Shown here in pieces: positions 8,366-17,795 of a stretch of 64,000 nt of DNA. Both the position numbers and the translations under genes were made by a program. Below the pieces are notes generated by a model that saw only the letters and a program-made list of their open reading frames with translations, had not been told where the DNA came from and made no database searches. The stretch comes from Flavobacterium daemonense. GTDB taxonomy: Bacteria > Bacteroidota > Bacteroidia > Flavobacteriales > Flavobacteriaceae. Within the stretch, counting starts at the first letter, position 1; each line of letters starts with the position of its first letter. The stretch is from positions 30,429 to 94,428 of the forward strand of contig NZ_VJYD01000018.1 of assembly GCF_007341385.1 (NCBI RefSeq), written 5' to 3'.

Positions 8366-11300
8366 ATGAAATACACGAGCGTCTTTCTAGTTTTACTTCT
8401 TATTTGGGGAAATTTGTTTTCCCAAAATAAATACCGCCTTAAAAATTTCTCAACCACTGACGGACTTTCGCAGAATTCTGTTATTGCCATACATCAGGAT
8501 AAATTTGGCCAAATGTGGTTTGGTACACGCGACGGACTTAATAAATATGACGGTAGCCGATTCACTGTTTTTAGAAATGATGTTGCCAATAAAATGTCTA
8601 TCAGCAATGATATCTTGGCTATTGAAGAAGATAATTCAGGGAAATTATGGATTGGAACTTACAATGGTCTGAATTGTTATGACCCTGTAAGCAATACTTT
8701 CAAGCGTTATTTAAATGATAAAACCAATCACACCATAAACAGCAATACGATTTGGTGCATCAAAAAAGTTGGAGATGAAATGTGGTTTGGAACTTCAAAA
8801 GGATTGTCTGTTTATAACCAAAAAACGGGGCAGTTTTCGTCTGCAATTCATTCGGCTACAGACAATACGACGATTCCGAGCAACAATATCATGAGCATTT
8901 TTAAAACTAAAAAAGGTCAGATTTATATTGGAACCACGAAAGGATTATGTGTCTTGACAAGCAGAAAAAACGAGAAATTTTCGTTTAAAAATTATCCCTT
9001 AAATAATATCGATTTACTAAATGTATCAGCAATTGCTGAAGACCGCTTCAGCAACATTTGGGTTGGAACAAAAAACAAAGGATTACTAAAATTTGATTCA
9101 GCAGCAAAAAGCTACGTTCCTTTTTTATCTGATGAAAAACGCAAGGAAATTCACAGTGAAATCCGTGCTTTGGCAATTGACCGAAAAGGCTCGATCTGGA
9201 TTGGCGCCTATGACGGAATTTACATTTTAGGCGAAGACAAGAGTATTCAAAAAATAAACAATAACAATAGTTACAGCAGCAATAATCATAACAGCGGCAT
9301 CGAAAAAGTAAAATCAATTTTTATAGATAGAAAAGGTTCTGTTTGGATTGGCTGTTATTACAAAGGCGTAAACATGTGGGATATTTCGAATGTGAATTTC
9401 TTTAATTATGATCAAAATTCGAAAAAGATTCCGATGAGTTATGATGTTGTCAGCTCGATTGTGGCCGACAAAAATCAGAATATTTATTTTGGAAGCGAAG
9501 GTGGTGGCATAACCATCTACAATAAAAACACCGAAACGACAAGCTATCTTACCAATAAAAGCGGACAAACGCCTATAAACGACATCAAATCGATGTGTGT
9601 TGCTGAGAATAATACGTTGTGGATGGGAACTTTCTCCAAAGGAATTTCAGCTTATAACACGCTGACCAAAAGAATTGAAAGCGACAAAATTTCACAGCAA
9701 TTAAAAGATTCAATAAAAGATGTTGGTGTTTATTCCATTAAAACAGAAGGAAATGGGGTATTATGGATGGGAACTTTCAGTAAAGGGTTAATTCGTTATA
9801 ATACAATTTCCAAAGATTTTCAATTTATTAGAAATGACACTACAAAGGCAAATTATCTAACAAATAATTATGTGCGAACGGTTTTAGTCGACAAGCAAAA
9901 AAGGCTTTGGGTGGGAACATTAAGCGGACTAAATCTTATTGGGCTTCAAAATTTTCAACCGAACAAATATGCGGTAAAACATTTCTTTTTTGATGATGCT
10001 TCATTTTCTGGGGATGATATTTTGACATTGTTTCAAGATTCTCAAAATAAAATCTGGGTAGGAACAAAAGCAAAAGGGCTACATTATTTTGATGGAAAGA
10101 AATTCAACAGAATCAACCTGAAAATTGGAAATATGGTGGTGACATCGATCCATTCAATTTTAGAAGATGATCATAAAAATTTGTGGATTACTACCAATCA
10201 AGGAATTATAAAATATAGCACCACAGCAAAAACAGTTGTGAATTATGATCAAAAGGACGGAATTACAAATAATGAGTTCAATGATAATGCAGCGTTAAAA
10301 CTTGATGGAAATAAATTTTATTTTGGAAGCCCTTCTGGAGCAACTTATTTTGATTCCCGAAATATTTCCAAAAATCAATATGCGCCACAGGTTTTGATTA
10401 CAGATTTGAAAATCAAGAATAAAACAACAAATCCAAATGATTCTTTAGATATTTTAGAAAAAAGTATTGGTTATACCAAAACCATTACTTTGGATTATGA
10501 CAAGGCTAATTTCTCGATCAATTTTGCAATTCCGAATTTCATCCGATCAAAGAAAAATCAATACAGCTACCGTTTAACGGGACTAGAAAATAACTGGACA
10601 ACAACCAAAAACAGCGAAGCCAATTTTGCGATTCAAAATCCGGGGACTTATGTTTTTGAAGTTAGGGGTGCAAATAATGATGGAGTTTGGAACAAATATC
10701 CAACCACTTTGACTGTAATTGTAAAACCGGCTCCTTGGCGTAGTATTTGGGCATTTTTATTGTACGGAATTATAATTGGTTTGGGATTATACGGTTTAAT
10801 CTGGATTATGAAATCGAAAGCCAGACTGAAACAAAAATTAGAACTGGAATATCTAGAAACCAAACGTATAGAAGAAAACAACAAACTGAAACTGGACTTT
10901 TTTACGAATATTTCGCATGAATTCAGAACACCATTAACTTTGATTCTAGGTCCGTTACAGCAAATTTTAGCCGATTATAACGGAACCAATGAAATGTACA
11001 AAAAGCTTTTGGTTATTGAAGGAAGTGCCAATCATTTGTTGAGTTTGATTAATCGTCTAATGGATTTCAGAAAACTTGAAAATCATCAAGTTACACTTGA
11101 ATCAGCAAACGGAAATATTGTAAAATTCACCAAAGAAATCTTCTTATCGTTTATTGAATATGCGAAAGACGGCGGTTATAATTATACGTTTGAAACTTCA
11201 GATGAAGAAATTCTGGTTTATTTTGACCGATATAAACTCGAGCGCGTTTTTTATAATTTGATTTCGAACGCTTTTAGATATACTCCAAAAGGCGGTGCAA

Positions 11301-12475
11301 TCAATGTCAAAATCACGCACGACCAAGAAAATCTCTTTATCGCCGTTGAAGATTCAGGTGTCGGAATTGCGAAAGAACATATTCATAAAATTTTTGATTT
11401 GTTTTTTGAAATTCCGATGCACAACCAAGTTCAGAAAAACTACAACAAAGGCACCGGAATTGGGCTTTCGATAGTGAAAAATATTGTTGAACTTCATAAA
11501 GGAAAAATTGATGTTACCAACAAAACTTCGGGCGGCGTTGTATTTACAGTTGCGTTGCCGCTTGGTCGCGAACATCTTTCAGAGAATGAAATTATCCCAG
11601 ATTTCAAAATCAGTGATGACATCGGGCAATATCAGGCACAATTAGAAACATCGGAAACAATTGAAAATGAAGATATTGAAGATTTAATTGTAAACGAAGA
11701 AAAACAGACGATCCTGATTGTTGAAGATCATAAAGTGTTGAGAAAATTCATGAAAAATTTACTCAAAAAAGACTACAACATCATAGAAGCCGAAAATGGA
11801 AAAATTGCCTTTGAGAAAGCACTAAAATACACCCCAAATTTGATAATCAGCGATGTTATCATGCCAGAAATGGTTGGTACAGAACTTTGTGCCAAAATAA
11901 AAGAAAACATCAAAACAAGTCATATTCCTGTTATTTTATTGACATCTAGATCGTCATTAGTTTACAAATTCGAAGGATTAGAAAGCGGCGCCGATGATTA
12001 CATAAGCAAACCGTTTAATTTGATGGAATTTAAGCTTCGAGTTAAAAACTTATTGAATACGCAGGAGCGTTTAAAAATCAAATTCTCAACCGAAGACAGT
12101 TTTATTCCGTCAGAAATTACGGTTTCTTCTTTAGACGAAGAACTCTTGAAAAAAGCGTTTAAAATTGTCGAAGAAAATATTTCGAATGAACAATTTGATA
12201 TTCCGTATTTCTGTTCCGAATTAGGCGTGAGTCGAACCATGCTGTTTTTAAAAATAAAAGCGTGGACAAATTGCACACCAAACGAGTTCATTCATGAAAT
12301 ACGATTAAAACGCGCCGCGCAATTATTGGAACAAAATAAACTGACCGTTTCAGAAGTGAGCTACAAAGTTGGCTTCAATAATCCGAAATATTTCAGCAAA
12401 TGTTTCCAGAAAAAGTATGGCGAAACTCCATCACATTACGCAGACAAATTTTACAAATCTACTGTCGTAATTTAA
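8366..12475 (+). CDS. Hybrid two-component system regulator (HTCS), AraC-type output
   Basis: A 1369-residue one-protein signalling system of the Bacteroidota type that senses a glycan fragment in the periplasm and switches on utilisation genes. Order: signal peptide (1-19); about 14 propeller repeats (xxxWIGTxxGL-like) to about residue 690; Y_Y_Y domain about 720-790; one membrane segment about 800-820; histidine kinase with phospho-acceptor H851 in NISHEFRTPLTL; ATPase domain with DSGVGI and GTGIGLSIV; receiver domain with phospho-acceptor D1163 in LIISDVIMPEM; C-terminal AraC-type helix-turn-helix ending VSYKVGFNNPKYFSKCF. All key residues are intact. Likely targets are the flanking glycosidase genes; the ligand is unknown. 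Confidence 0.95.
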   Translation: MKYTSVFLVLLLIWGNLFSQNKYRLKNFSTTDGLSQNSVIAIHQDKFGQMWFGTRDGLNKYDGSRFTVFRNDVANKMSISNDILAIEEDNSGKLWIGTYNGLNCYDPVSNTFKRYLNDKTNHTINSNTIWCIKKVGDEMWFGTSKGLSVYNQKTGQFSSAIHSATDNTTIPSNNIMSIFKTKKGQIYIGTTKGLCVLTSRKNEKFSFKNYPLNNIDLLNVSAIAEDRFSNIWVGTKNKGLLKFDSAAKSYVPFLSDEKRKEIHSEIRALAIDRKGSIWIGAYDGIYILGEDKSIQKINNNNSYSSNNHNSGIEKVKSIFIDRKGSVWIGCYYKGVNMWDISNVNFFNYDQNSKKIPMSYDVVSSIVADKNQNIYFGSEGGGITIYNKNTETTSYLTNKSGQTPINDIKSMCVAENNTLWMGTFSKGISAYNTLTKRIESDKISQQLKDSIKDVGVYSIKTEGNGVLWMGTFSKGLIRYNTISKDFQFIRNDTTKANYLTNNYVRTVLVDKQKRLWVGTLSGLNLIGLQNFQPNKYAVKHFFFDDASFSGDDILTLFQDSQNKIWVGTKAKGLHYFDGKKFNRINLKIGNMVVTSIHSILEDDHKNLWITTNQGIIKYSTTAKTVVNYDQKDGITNNEFNDNAALKLDGNKFYFGSPSGATYFDSRNISKNQYAPQVLITDLKIKNKTTNPNDSLDILEKSIGYTKTITLDYDKANFSINFAIPNFIRSKKNQYSYRLTGLENNWTTTKNSEANFAIQNPGTYVFEVRGANNDGVWNKYPTTLTVIVKPAPWRSIWAFLLYGIIIGLGLYGLIWIMKSKARLKQKLELEYLETKRIEENNKLKLDFFTNISHEFRTPLTLILGPLQQILADYNGTNEMYKKLLVIEGSANHLLSLINRLMDFRKLENHQVTLESANGNIVKFTKEIFLSFIEYAKDGGYNYTFETSDEEILVYFDRYKLERVFYNLISNAFRYTPKGGAINVKITHDQENLFIAVEDSGVGIAKEHIHKIFDLFFEIPMHNQVQKNYNKGTGIGLSIVKNIVELHKGKIDVTNKTSGGVVFTVALPLGREHLSENEIIPDFKISDDIGQYQAQLETSETIENEDIEDLIVNEEKQTILIVEDHKVLRKFMKNLLKKDYNIIEAENGKIAFEKALKYTPNLIISDVIMPEMVGTELCAKIKENIKTSHIPVILLTSRSSLVYKFEGLESGADDYISKPFNLMEFKLRVKNLLNTQERLKIKFSTEDSFIPSEITVSSLDEELLKKAFKIVEENISNEQFDIPYFCSELGVSRTMLFLKIKAWTNCTPNEFIHEIRLKRAAQLLEQNKLTVSEVSYKVGFNNPKYFSKCFQKKYGETPSHYADKFYKSTVVI

Positions 12476-12504
12476 AAAAATCCTGTGTTTTAAGGGCTTT
12501 AAAA

Positions 12505-12534
12505 GGGTATCTGTATTTTTAGATACCCTTTTTT
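12505..12534 (+). terminator. Rho-independent terminator
   Basis: Hairpin GGGTATCT / AGATACCC with an 8-nt loop followed by TTTTTT, directly downstream of the hybrid two-component regulator. Confidence 0.85.
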
Positions 12535-12559
12535 GTATTTCTATATCGTTTTCGGCTTC

Positions 12560-12567
12560 TACATTTG
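12560..12567 (+). promoter_or_regulatory. Candidate promoter (-7 TACATTTG)
   Basis: TACATTTG fits TAnnTTTG; a TTG lies at 12533-12535, 24 nt upstream, slightly wider than usual and overlapping the preceding terminator's T-run. It would start a nearly leaderless transcript into the 30-residue ORF at 12572. Confidence 0.35.
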
Positions 12568-12571
12568 CCCT

Positions 12572-12664
12572 ATGAAAATTAAAAAAAGAAACTTGACATT
12601 GCTTCAATTTTTTTTTGTCATCCTAATTATAGGAATGAGCCTTTTGATTTTCTATTTTATCTAA
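12572..12664 (+). CDS. Small membrane protein candidate (30 aa)
   Basis: A 30-codon ORF encoding a basic N-terminus (MKIKKRN) followed by one hydrophobic stretch (FFFVILIIGMSLLIFYFI), the layout of a small single-span membrane protein. It starts right after a terminator and beside a promoter-like TACATTTG. In an AT-rich genome a short hydrophobic ORF can arise by chance, so this is tentative. No function can be proposed. Confidence 0.4.
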   Translation: MKIKKRNLTLLQFFFVILIIGMSLLIFYFI

Positions 12665-12870
12665 CACTAACTTTAAAACCAAAAATGAATGTTTACGAAT
12701 AAAAAAATAAAATCACATAAATGATGTGTTTTTGATATGTGTGTTTTTGACACATAGACGCATAAGAACTTAGATAGTTTAATTACATTTAATAAAAAAA
12801 ACAGAAATGATTCCAAACCCAAATTTAAAGCCAAGCAATTTTGGTTTTTTAAAAAAGATTAATTAGTAAT
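12665..12870 (+). other. Leader region of the GH88 gene with a 19-codon ORF
   Basis: AT-rich stretch with words related to family B (gacacatagacgcataag near 12750) but no complete element. A 19-codon ORF at 12807-12866 (MIPNPNLKPSNFGFLKKIN, stop TAG) ends 4 bp before the GH88 ATG and could be a leader peptide or a gene remnant. I see no clear promoter. Confidence 0.3.
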
Positions 12871-14049
12871 ATGAATAAAGTTAGTTTCATTTCTTTAATT
12901 CTAGGGTTTGCATCGCTGGCAACAGCATGCAAATCCGGAATTAATGCACAATCAAAAAAAACAACCTCAGCAACCAATACACTTCTGGAAACGCGTTATA
13001 AAATGCTGCTCGATTACCCCGTCGATTCGCTGTCGATGCCGAGAAGCATGAATACAAAAACCTTAGAAATTCACAAAGTTCCGTCAAGAGATTGGACAAG
13101 CGGTTTTTTTGCAGGAAATCTTTGGCAATTGTACCGACTAAAAAACGATCCGCAATACAAAGAACAGGCTGAAAAATGGACGCCCTTCAGCAAAAAAGAA
13201 AGCGTAAACAGAAACTCACATGACGTAGGTTTTAAAGTATATTGCAGTTATGGCGAAGCTTTAAAAGCCGAAAACAAGAAAGAATACGAAGCCGTAATTA
13301 TTAAAGGCGCCGAAACTTTGTGCACTCGTTTTAACGAAAAAGTAGGTTCGATCCGTTCTTGGGATTTCAACAAAGAAATTTGGGATTTTCCTGTAATTAT
13401 CGATAATATGATGAATCTCGAATTGCTTTTTGAGGCTTCAAAATTATCCGGAAATCCAAAATACCGCGAGATCGCCATCAAACATGCCAACACTACTTTA
13501 AAAAATCAATTTAGAGAAGACAACAGCTGTTATCATGTTATCGATTATGACCAAAAAACGGGCGATGTAAGAAAGAAAACAACGCTTCAAGGTTATAATG
13601 ATGATTCGGTTTGGGCCCGTGGTCAAGCTTGGGCGGTTTATGGTTTTACCATGTGCTATCGTTACACAAAAGATCCAGCGTATTTAAAACAGGCTAAAGC
13701 CACTGCAAAATTTTTTATGACCAATAAAAATCTGCCAAAAGACGGAATTCCGTATTGGGATTTTAAAGATCCTAGTATTCCAAATTCGCCTCGTGACGTT
13801 TCTGCCGCAATGGTTATGGCTTCTGGATTGTATGAATTATATGGCTACACAAAAAACAAAAGTTATTTGGCTTTCGCCGATAAAATGATGGCTTCGGTTC
13901 AAACTGATAAATACATTTTAAATGAAAACATCAAGGGCCCATTTATTTTGGATCACAGCACTGGAAACTGGCCAAAACACGATGAAATTGACGAACCAAT
14001 AATTTACGCCGATTATTATTTCCTTGAGGCATTATTAAGAAGAAAGTAG
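12871..14049 (+). CDS. GH88 unsaturated glucuronyl hydrolase
   Basis: Removes the 4,5-unsaturated uronic acid that polysaccharide lyases leave at the non-reducing end of oligosaccharides. The 392-residue protein is an (alpha/alpha)6 barrel of family GH88, with DWTSGFFAGNLWQLY near residue 77. The two family catalytic aspartates are visible: D118 in RNSHDVGFK and D178 in IIDNMMNLELL; their 60-residue spacing matches the characterised Bacillus enzyme. The N-terminus (hydrophobic stretch, then TACKSG) looks like a lipoprotein signal, so it is probably anchored in the periplasm or outer membrane. It is followed by a GH2 gene on the same strand after 85 bp. Confidence 0.93.
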   Translation: MNKVSFISLILGFASLATACKSGINAQSKKTTSATNTLLETRYKMLLDYPVDSLSMPRSMNTKTLEIHKVPSRDWTSGFFAGNLWQLYRLKNDPQYKEQAEKWTPFSKKESVNRNSHDVGFKVYCSYGEALKAENKKEYEAVIIKGAETLCTRFNEKVGSIRSWDFNKEIWDFPVIIDNMMNLELLFEASKLSGNPKYREIAIKHANTTLKNQFREDNSCYHVIDYDQKTGDVRKKTTLQGYNDDSVWARGQAWAVYGFTMCYRYTKDPAYLKQAKATAKFFMTNKNLPKDGIPYWDFKDPSIPNSPRDVSAAMVMASGLYELYGYTKNKSYLAFADKMMASVQTDKYILNENIKGPFILDHSTGNWPKHDEIDEPIIYADYYFLEALLRRK

Positions 14050-14122
14050 CAAAGAGACAGAGGTACAAAGTGACAAAGGTTTTCGCCTTTGAACCTATGA
14101 GCCTTTGCCCCTTTGAACCTAA
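14050..14122. repeat. AAAGGTTT/CCTTTG palindromic repeat, copy 2
   Basis: Imperfect inverted repeat (gaggtacaaagtgacaaagg and later gcctttgcccctttgaacc) between the GH88 and GH2 genes, related to the copy at about 8055-8130. Confidence 0.5.
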
Positions 14123-14134
14123 AAAAAATAATTT

Positions 14135-16555
14135 ATGATTAACCGACCAAACCAATATAATACATTTCAATTTTTTACGCTTTTTGTTTTTTTTCAGATT
14201 TGTCTGAGCAGCAGTTTTGCTCAGGCAAAGCTGAATATTAATAACGATTGGCTTTATTTAGAAAACCACACTTCAAACCTCAGCGAAGCCCAAAAAAATC
14301 AAAATTGGGTTGCGCTAAACTTGCCACATACTTGGAACGCCGAAGATGCAACCGACTTGTACCCAGGCTACAGACGCGATGCAAGCTGGTATCAAAAAAA
14401 ACTTTCAATTCCGCAAATTGATCAAAACAAAGTGTATTCTTTATATTTTGAAGGCTCAAATATTACCACAAAAGTATATGTGAATGGTAAAGAAGCCGGT
14501 GGCCATATTGGCGGTTATATTGGTTTTTCCATCGATATTACAAACCTCATCAAAGAAGGAAATAATGACATTTTTGTTCGTGTTGACAATAGCTATGACA
14601 TTGAAATTATTCCGTCTCAAAAAAGTGATTTTTACATTTATGGAGGAATCACGCGCGATGTTTGGTTGGTTTCAAAATACAAAAATCATATTGACAATTT
14701 AAAAATCACAACTCCTGAAGTTTCGGCTAAAAAAGCTTCGGTTCAAGTTGTTTCTTCAATTGTAAATGTATCAAGTTCAAAAGATTTGTCGTTAACGGTG
14801 ACTTTAAAAAATCCGAAAGGAAAAAAAGTAGCAAGCAAAACGATTTCAGTTGCAGACAAAACTTCGACAATTACTTTCGAAAACATCAAAAACCCAGAAC
14901 TTTGGGATACAGACAACCCTAATTTATATTCGCTGACAGCCGTTTTATCAGAAAAAAATCAGATTAAAGACAGCGTTTCAGAAAAAGTAGGTTTCAGATG
15001 GTTTGAATTTAAAGATCACGGTCCGTTTTATTTAAATGGAAAACGTTTATTGCTTCGCGGAACACATCGCCATGAAGAGCAAGCCGGAGTTGGCGCTGCA
15101 ATGACAAATGAAATGCATTGGGCAGATATGAAATCGATAAAAGCTATGGGAGCAAATTTTGTTCGTTTGGCGCATTATCCACAAGATCCTGAGATATATA
15201 AAGCCTGCGATGAATTAGGAATTTTGGTTTGGGATGAATTGCCGTGGTGTCGAGGCGGAATTGGAGATGAGCTTTGGAAAACAAACACCAAAAATATGCT
15301 TCAGGAAATCATCAATCAAAATTACAATCATCCAAGCATTATTCTTTGGTCATTAGGGAACGAAATTAACTGGCTTCCAGATTTTCCTGATGGAGATAAT
15401 GCCGAGAAAACGAATGCTTTTTTGACCGAATTAAATGATCTTGCGCATAAACTTGATCCAACAAGAAAAACGGCAATTAGAAAATATTATGAAGGTTCGC
15501 ATATTGTCGATGTCTTCTCGCCATCTATCTGGTCTGGCTGGTATTCTGGAAGTTACAAAAGCTACCAAAAAGCAATTGATGTTTACAAAAAAGAATACAA
15601 CCATTTTATTCATGCAGAATATGGTGGCGACAGTCATGTTGGGCGTCACAGCGAAAATCCGGTTACGGGAGAAAATGTCATAAAATCTGAAGGCTGGGAA
15701 GAAGCGATTGTTCAGACTAAAGTAGCAAACATCGCTCAAATTGGTGATTGGAGCGAAAATTATATCGTTGATTTATTTGATTGGCATTTGCATATATCCG
15801 AGAATGATTCATCGTTTGTGGGAAATATTCAATGGGCATTTAAGGATTTTGCAACGCCATTACGCCCTGAAGATGATATTCCGTATATGAATCAAAAAGG
15901 CCTAACCGACCGAAATGGGAATCCGAAAGATGCCTATTATGTTTTTAAAAGTTATTGGGCAAAAGAACCTTTCACGTATATTGAATCACACACTTGGACA
16001 GAACGCCAAGGTCCTGAAAATATGCCAAGAACAATCAGTGTTTTCAGCAATTGCGAAAAAGTGACTTTATTCCACGACGGAAAAAATCTTGGTGAAAAAC
16101 AACGAAATGTTACGGTTTATCCTGCATGTGGCTTGACTTGGGATATTAATTTCAAAAAAGGAGATAATACATTGGTTGCTGTCGGAAAAAGCAAAGACGG
16201 CAAAACGGTTTCTGACACTATAAAAGTCAATTATCGTTTTACTAAAAATGATGCTGCTTCATCATTGCAATTATCTGCCGAAAAAATGAAAAACGGTCAT
16301 TATCTGGTAACAGCAATTGCAATTGACAATCACAATTTACGTTGTTTGGATTATGAAGCAAGTGTCTATTTCCAATGTCTGAAAGGCGGAAAAACCATGA
16401 AAAATCAAGGTACGCCAACAGGAAGCGAATCGATCAAAATGGCAAACGGAAAAGCTTCTATAGAAGTTATTCCAGATGGTTCAAATGATCCAATCGAAAT
16501 GACGGCATTGAACCAAAGTTTTAAAGGAGAATATTTAAAGATTCCAGTTAATTAA
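14135..16555 (+). CDS. Glycoside hydrolase family 2 protein (beta-galactosidase/beta-glucuronidase type)
   Basis: A secreted 806-residue GH2 enzyme: signal peptide to about residue 30 (ending SSFAQ), sugar-binding jelly-roll domain (about 50-200, with NLPHTWNAEDA and KVYVNGKEAGGH), immunoglobulin-like domain (about 200-305), and TIM barrel with acid/base E410 in WSLGNEINW and nucleophile E495 in FIHAEYGGD. C-terminal Ig-like domains follow. The substrate could be a beta-galactoside or beta-glucuronide; the neighbouring GH88 makes removal of residues from uronate-decorated oligosaccharides likely. Whether it acts on galactose or glucuronate cannot be fixed from the sequence by eye. Confidence 0.88.
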   Translation: MINRPNQYNTFQFFTLFVFFQICLSSSFAQAKLNINNDWLYLENHTSNLSEAQKNQNWVALNLPHTWNAEDATDLYPGYRRDASWYQKKLSIPQIDQNKVYSLYFEGSNITTKVYVNGKEAGGHIGGYIGFSIDITNLIKEGNNDIFVRVDNSYDIEIIPSQKSDFYIYGGITRDVWLVSKYKNHIDNLKITTPEVSAKKASVQVVSSIVNVSSSKDLSLTVTLKNPKGKKVASKTISVADKTSTITFENIKNPELWDTDNPNLYSLTAVLSEKNQIKDSVSEKVGFRWFEFKDHGPFYLNGKRLLLRGTHRHEEQAGVGAAMTNEMHWADMKSIKAMGANFVRLAHYPQDPEIYKACDELGILVWDELPWCRGGIGDELWKTNTKNMLQEIINQNYNHPSIILWSLGNEINWLPDFPDGDNAEKTNAFLTELNDLAHKLDPTRKTAIRKYYEGSHIVDVFSPSIWSGWYSGSYKSYQKAIDVYKKEYNHFIHAEYGGDSHVGRHSENPVTGENVIKSEGWEEAIVQTKVANIAQIGDWSENYIVDLFDWHLHISENDSSFVGNIQWAFKDFATPLRPEDDIPYMNQKGLTDRNGNPKDAYYVFKSYWAKEPFTYIESHTWTERQGPENMPRTISVFSNCEKVTLFHDGKNLGEKQRNVTVYPACGLTWDINFKKGDNTLVAVGKSKDGKTVSDTIKVNYRFTKNDAASSLQLSAEKMKNGHYLVTAIAIDNHNLRCLDYEASVYFQCLKGGKTMKNQGTPTGSESIKMANGKASIEVIPDGSNDPIEMTALNQSFKGEYLKIPVN

Positions 16556-16580
16556 GATTTTGTTTTTTTAAGGCACCGCC

Positions 16581-16682
16581 TGTCACCCTGAGCGAAGTCG
16601 AAGGGCAGCACGAAGCTCCACAATCAAAATTGCCAATCTTTGTAGAGTCACTTGCTGCCCTTCGACTTCGCTCAGGGTGACA
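16581..16682. repeat. Long palindromic element, family A copy 3
   Basis: Inverted repeat with arms tgtcaccctgagcgaagtcg and complement, about 30 bp each, loop with gccaatctttgtagag. Arm sequence differs from copies 1 and 2 while loop words are kept. Lies between the GH2 and DUF2911 genes. Confidence 0.85.
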
Positions 16683-16810
16683 ACTTATGACTATGCAAAC
16701 CATAAAGCGGTTAAAAACCATTATCAATTCATTAACAAAAAACAAACTGTAATTTCATGATTTTTCTTAATTATTAACTTACTTTGTAGTAATCTAAAAA
16801 TTGTAATCTT

Positions 16811-17374
16811 ATGAAAAAAATTTATTTAATGGCAGTTGTATTGTTCACTGCCCTTTCGGTTCAGGCTCAGGATGTGGTTAAATTTCCTCCTTTAGATGCA
16901 AGTCCGGCTGATATTTCTTATTTCCCAAACAAATCAGTTAAATTCAAAAAAACAGATAACCCAAGTCCGGTTGTCAAAGTTGTTTACTCAAGACCTTCGG
17001 TAAAAGGAAGAACTATTTTTGGTGATGTTGTTAAGTTTGGTGAAGTTTGGAGAGTTGGTGCAAACGAAAATACTGAAGTTAAATTCTACAAAGCAGTAAC
17101 AATCGGTGGTAAAAAAATTCCTGCTGGATATTATAGTTTATTTGCTATTCCTGAAAAAGACAAATGGACAATCATTATCAACAAAGAACTTGATATGTGG
17201 GGCGGATATGCTTATGATGAAAGCAAAGATGTTGTGAGGGTTTCAGTTCCTGTTAAGCCAGTTTCTGATGTAATCGAAGCGTTATCTATTGCTTTCACAA
17301 CTCAAGGAAATGTTGCTAATTTGGTTATCGGTTGGGACAAAACAACTGTTGAATTGCCAATTACGGTTAAATAA
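16811..17374 (+). CDS. DUF2911 domain-containing protein
   Basis: A 187-residue exported protein with a clear signal peptide (MKKIYLMAVVLFTALSVQAQ) and a DUF2911 domain, recognisable from VVYSRPSVKGRTIFG, FGEVWRVGANENTEVKF and KIPAGYYSLFAIPEKDKWTII. The family is common in Bacteroidota and its function is not known to me. It appears to be a single-gene unit: a family A palindrome separates it from the GH2 gene and a strong terminator follows. Confidence 0.9.
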   Translation: MKKIYLMAVVLFTALSVQAQDVVKFPPLDASPADISYFPNKSVKFKKTDNPSPVVKVVYSRPSVKGRTIFGDVVKFGEVWRVGANENTEVKFYKAVTIGGKKIPAGYYSLFAIPEKDKWTIIINKELDMWGGYAYDESKDVVRVSVPVKPVSDVIEALSIAFTTQGNVANLVIGWDKTTVELPITVK

Positions 17375-17392
17375 TTAATCGCTTTTAGATAT

Positions 17393-17428
17393 AAAAAAAA
17401 GAGACATTTTTTCGATGTCTCTTTTTTT
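17393..17428 (+). terminator. Rho-independent terminator
   Basis: Hairpin GAGACAT / ATGTCTC (loop ttttttcg) flanked by an A-run and a T-run; it ends the DUF2911 gene and could also act on minus-strand transcription from the toxin module. Confidence 0.85.
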
Positions 17429-17559
17429 GTTTTAATGTCAAAAAATCTTTATTTCAAAAACTATTTCATTTTGATAATTTTATCTTTATATAAGATATTT
17501 CAAAATAATCATTTCATTTTTTTCATTTATTGTTTATTTATATTTTAATTCTACTATAA

Positions 17560-17730
17560 TTACTCATTTCTTGATAAGTAATTGTCATTCATAATTATAA
17601 AACCTCTTACTTTTATATAGTATTGCTCTTTATCCGAAATATCTAAATAAAGACGATTATTGTCACTAACTCTTTTGTTTGTTACATGACATAATAGTGC
17701 TGTTAATATTACTAAAATGATATATTTCAT
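17560..17730 (-). CDS. Small ORF (56 aa) at the end of the toxin module
   Basis: Frame from ATG at 17730 to TAA at 17560, 56 residues, beginning MKYIILVILTALLCHVTNKR: a basic start, a hydrophobic stretch and a cysteine, as in a short export or lipoprotein-like signal, though the lipobox is poor. The remaining 35 residues are polar and match nothing I recognise. It starts 65 bp after the lipoprotein gene's stop on the same strand, so it may be a second accessory or immunity gene, or the decayed start of a longer one. The rest of this 420-bp gap is a terminator and very AT-rich sequence. Confidence 0.4.
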   Translation of the reverse strand: MKYIILVILTALLCHVTNKRVSDNNRLYLDISDKEQYYIKVRGFIIMNDNYLSRNE

Positions 17731-17795
17731 AATTATGACAAATATTATTTTATCTTCTTATCTATCTCGGCGAATTTAAGAGCGGAATAAAAAAA

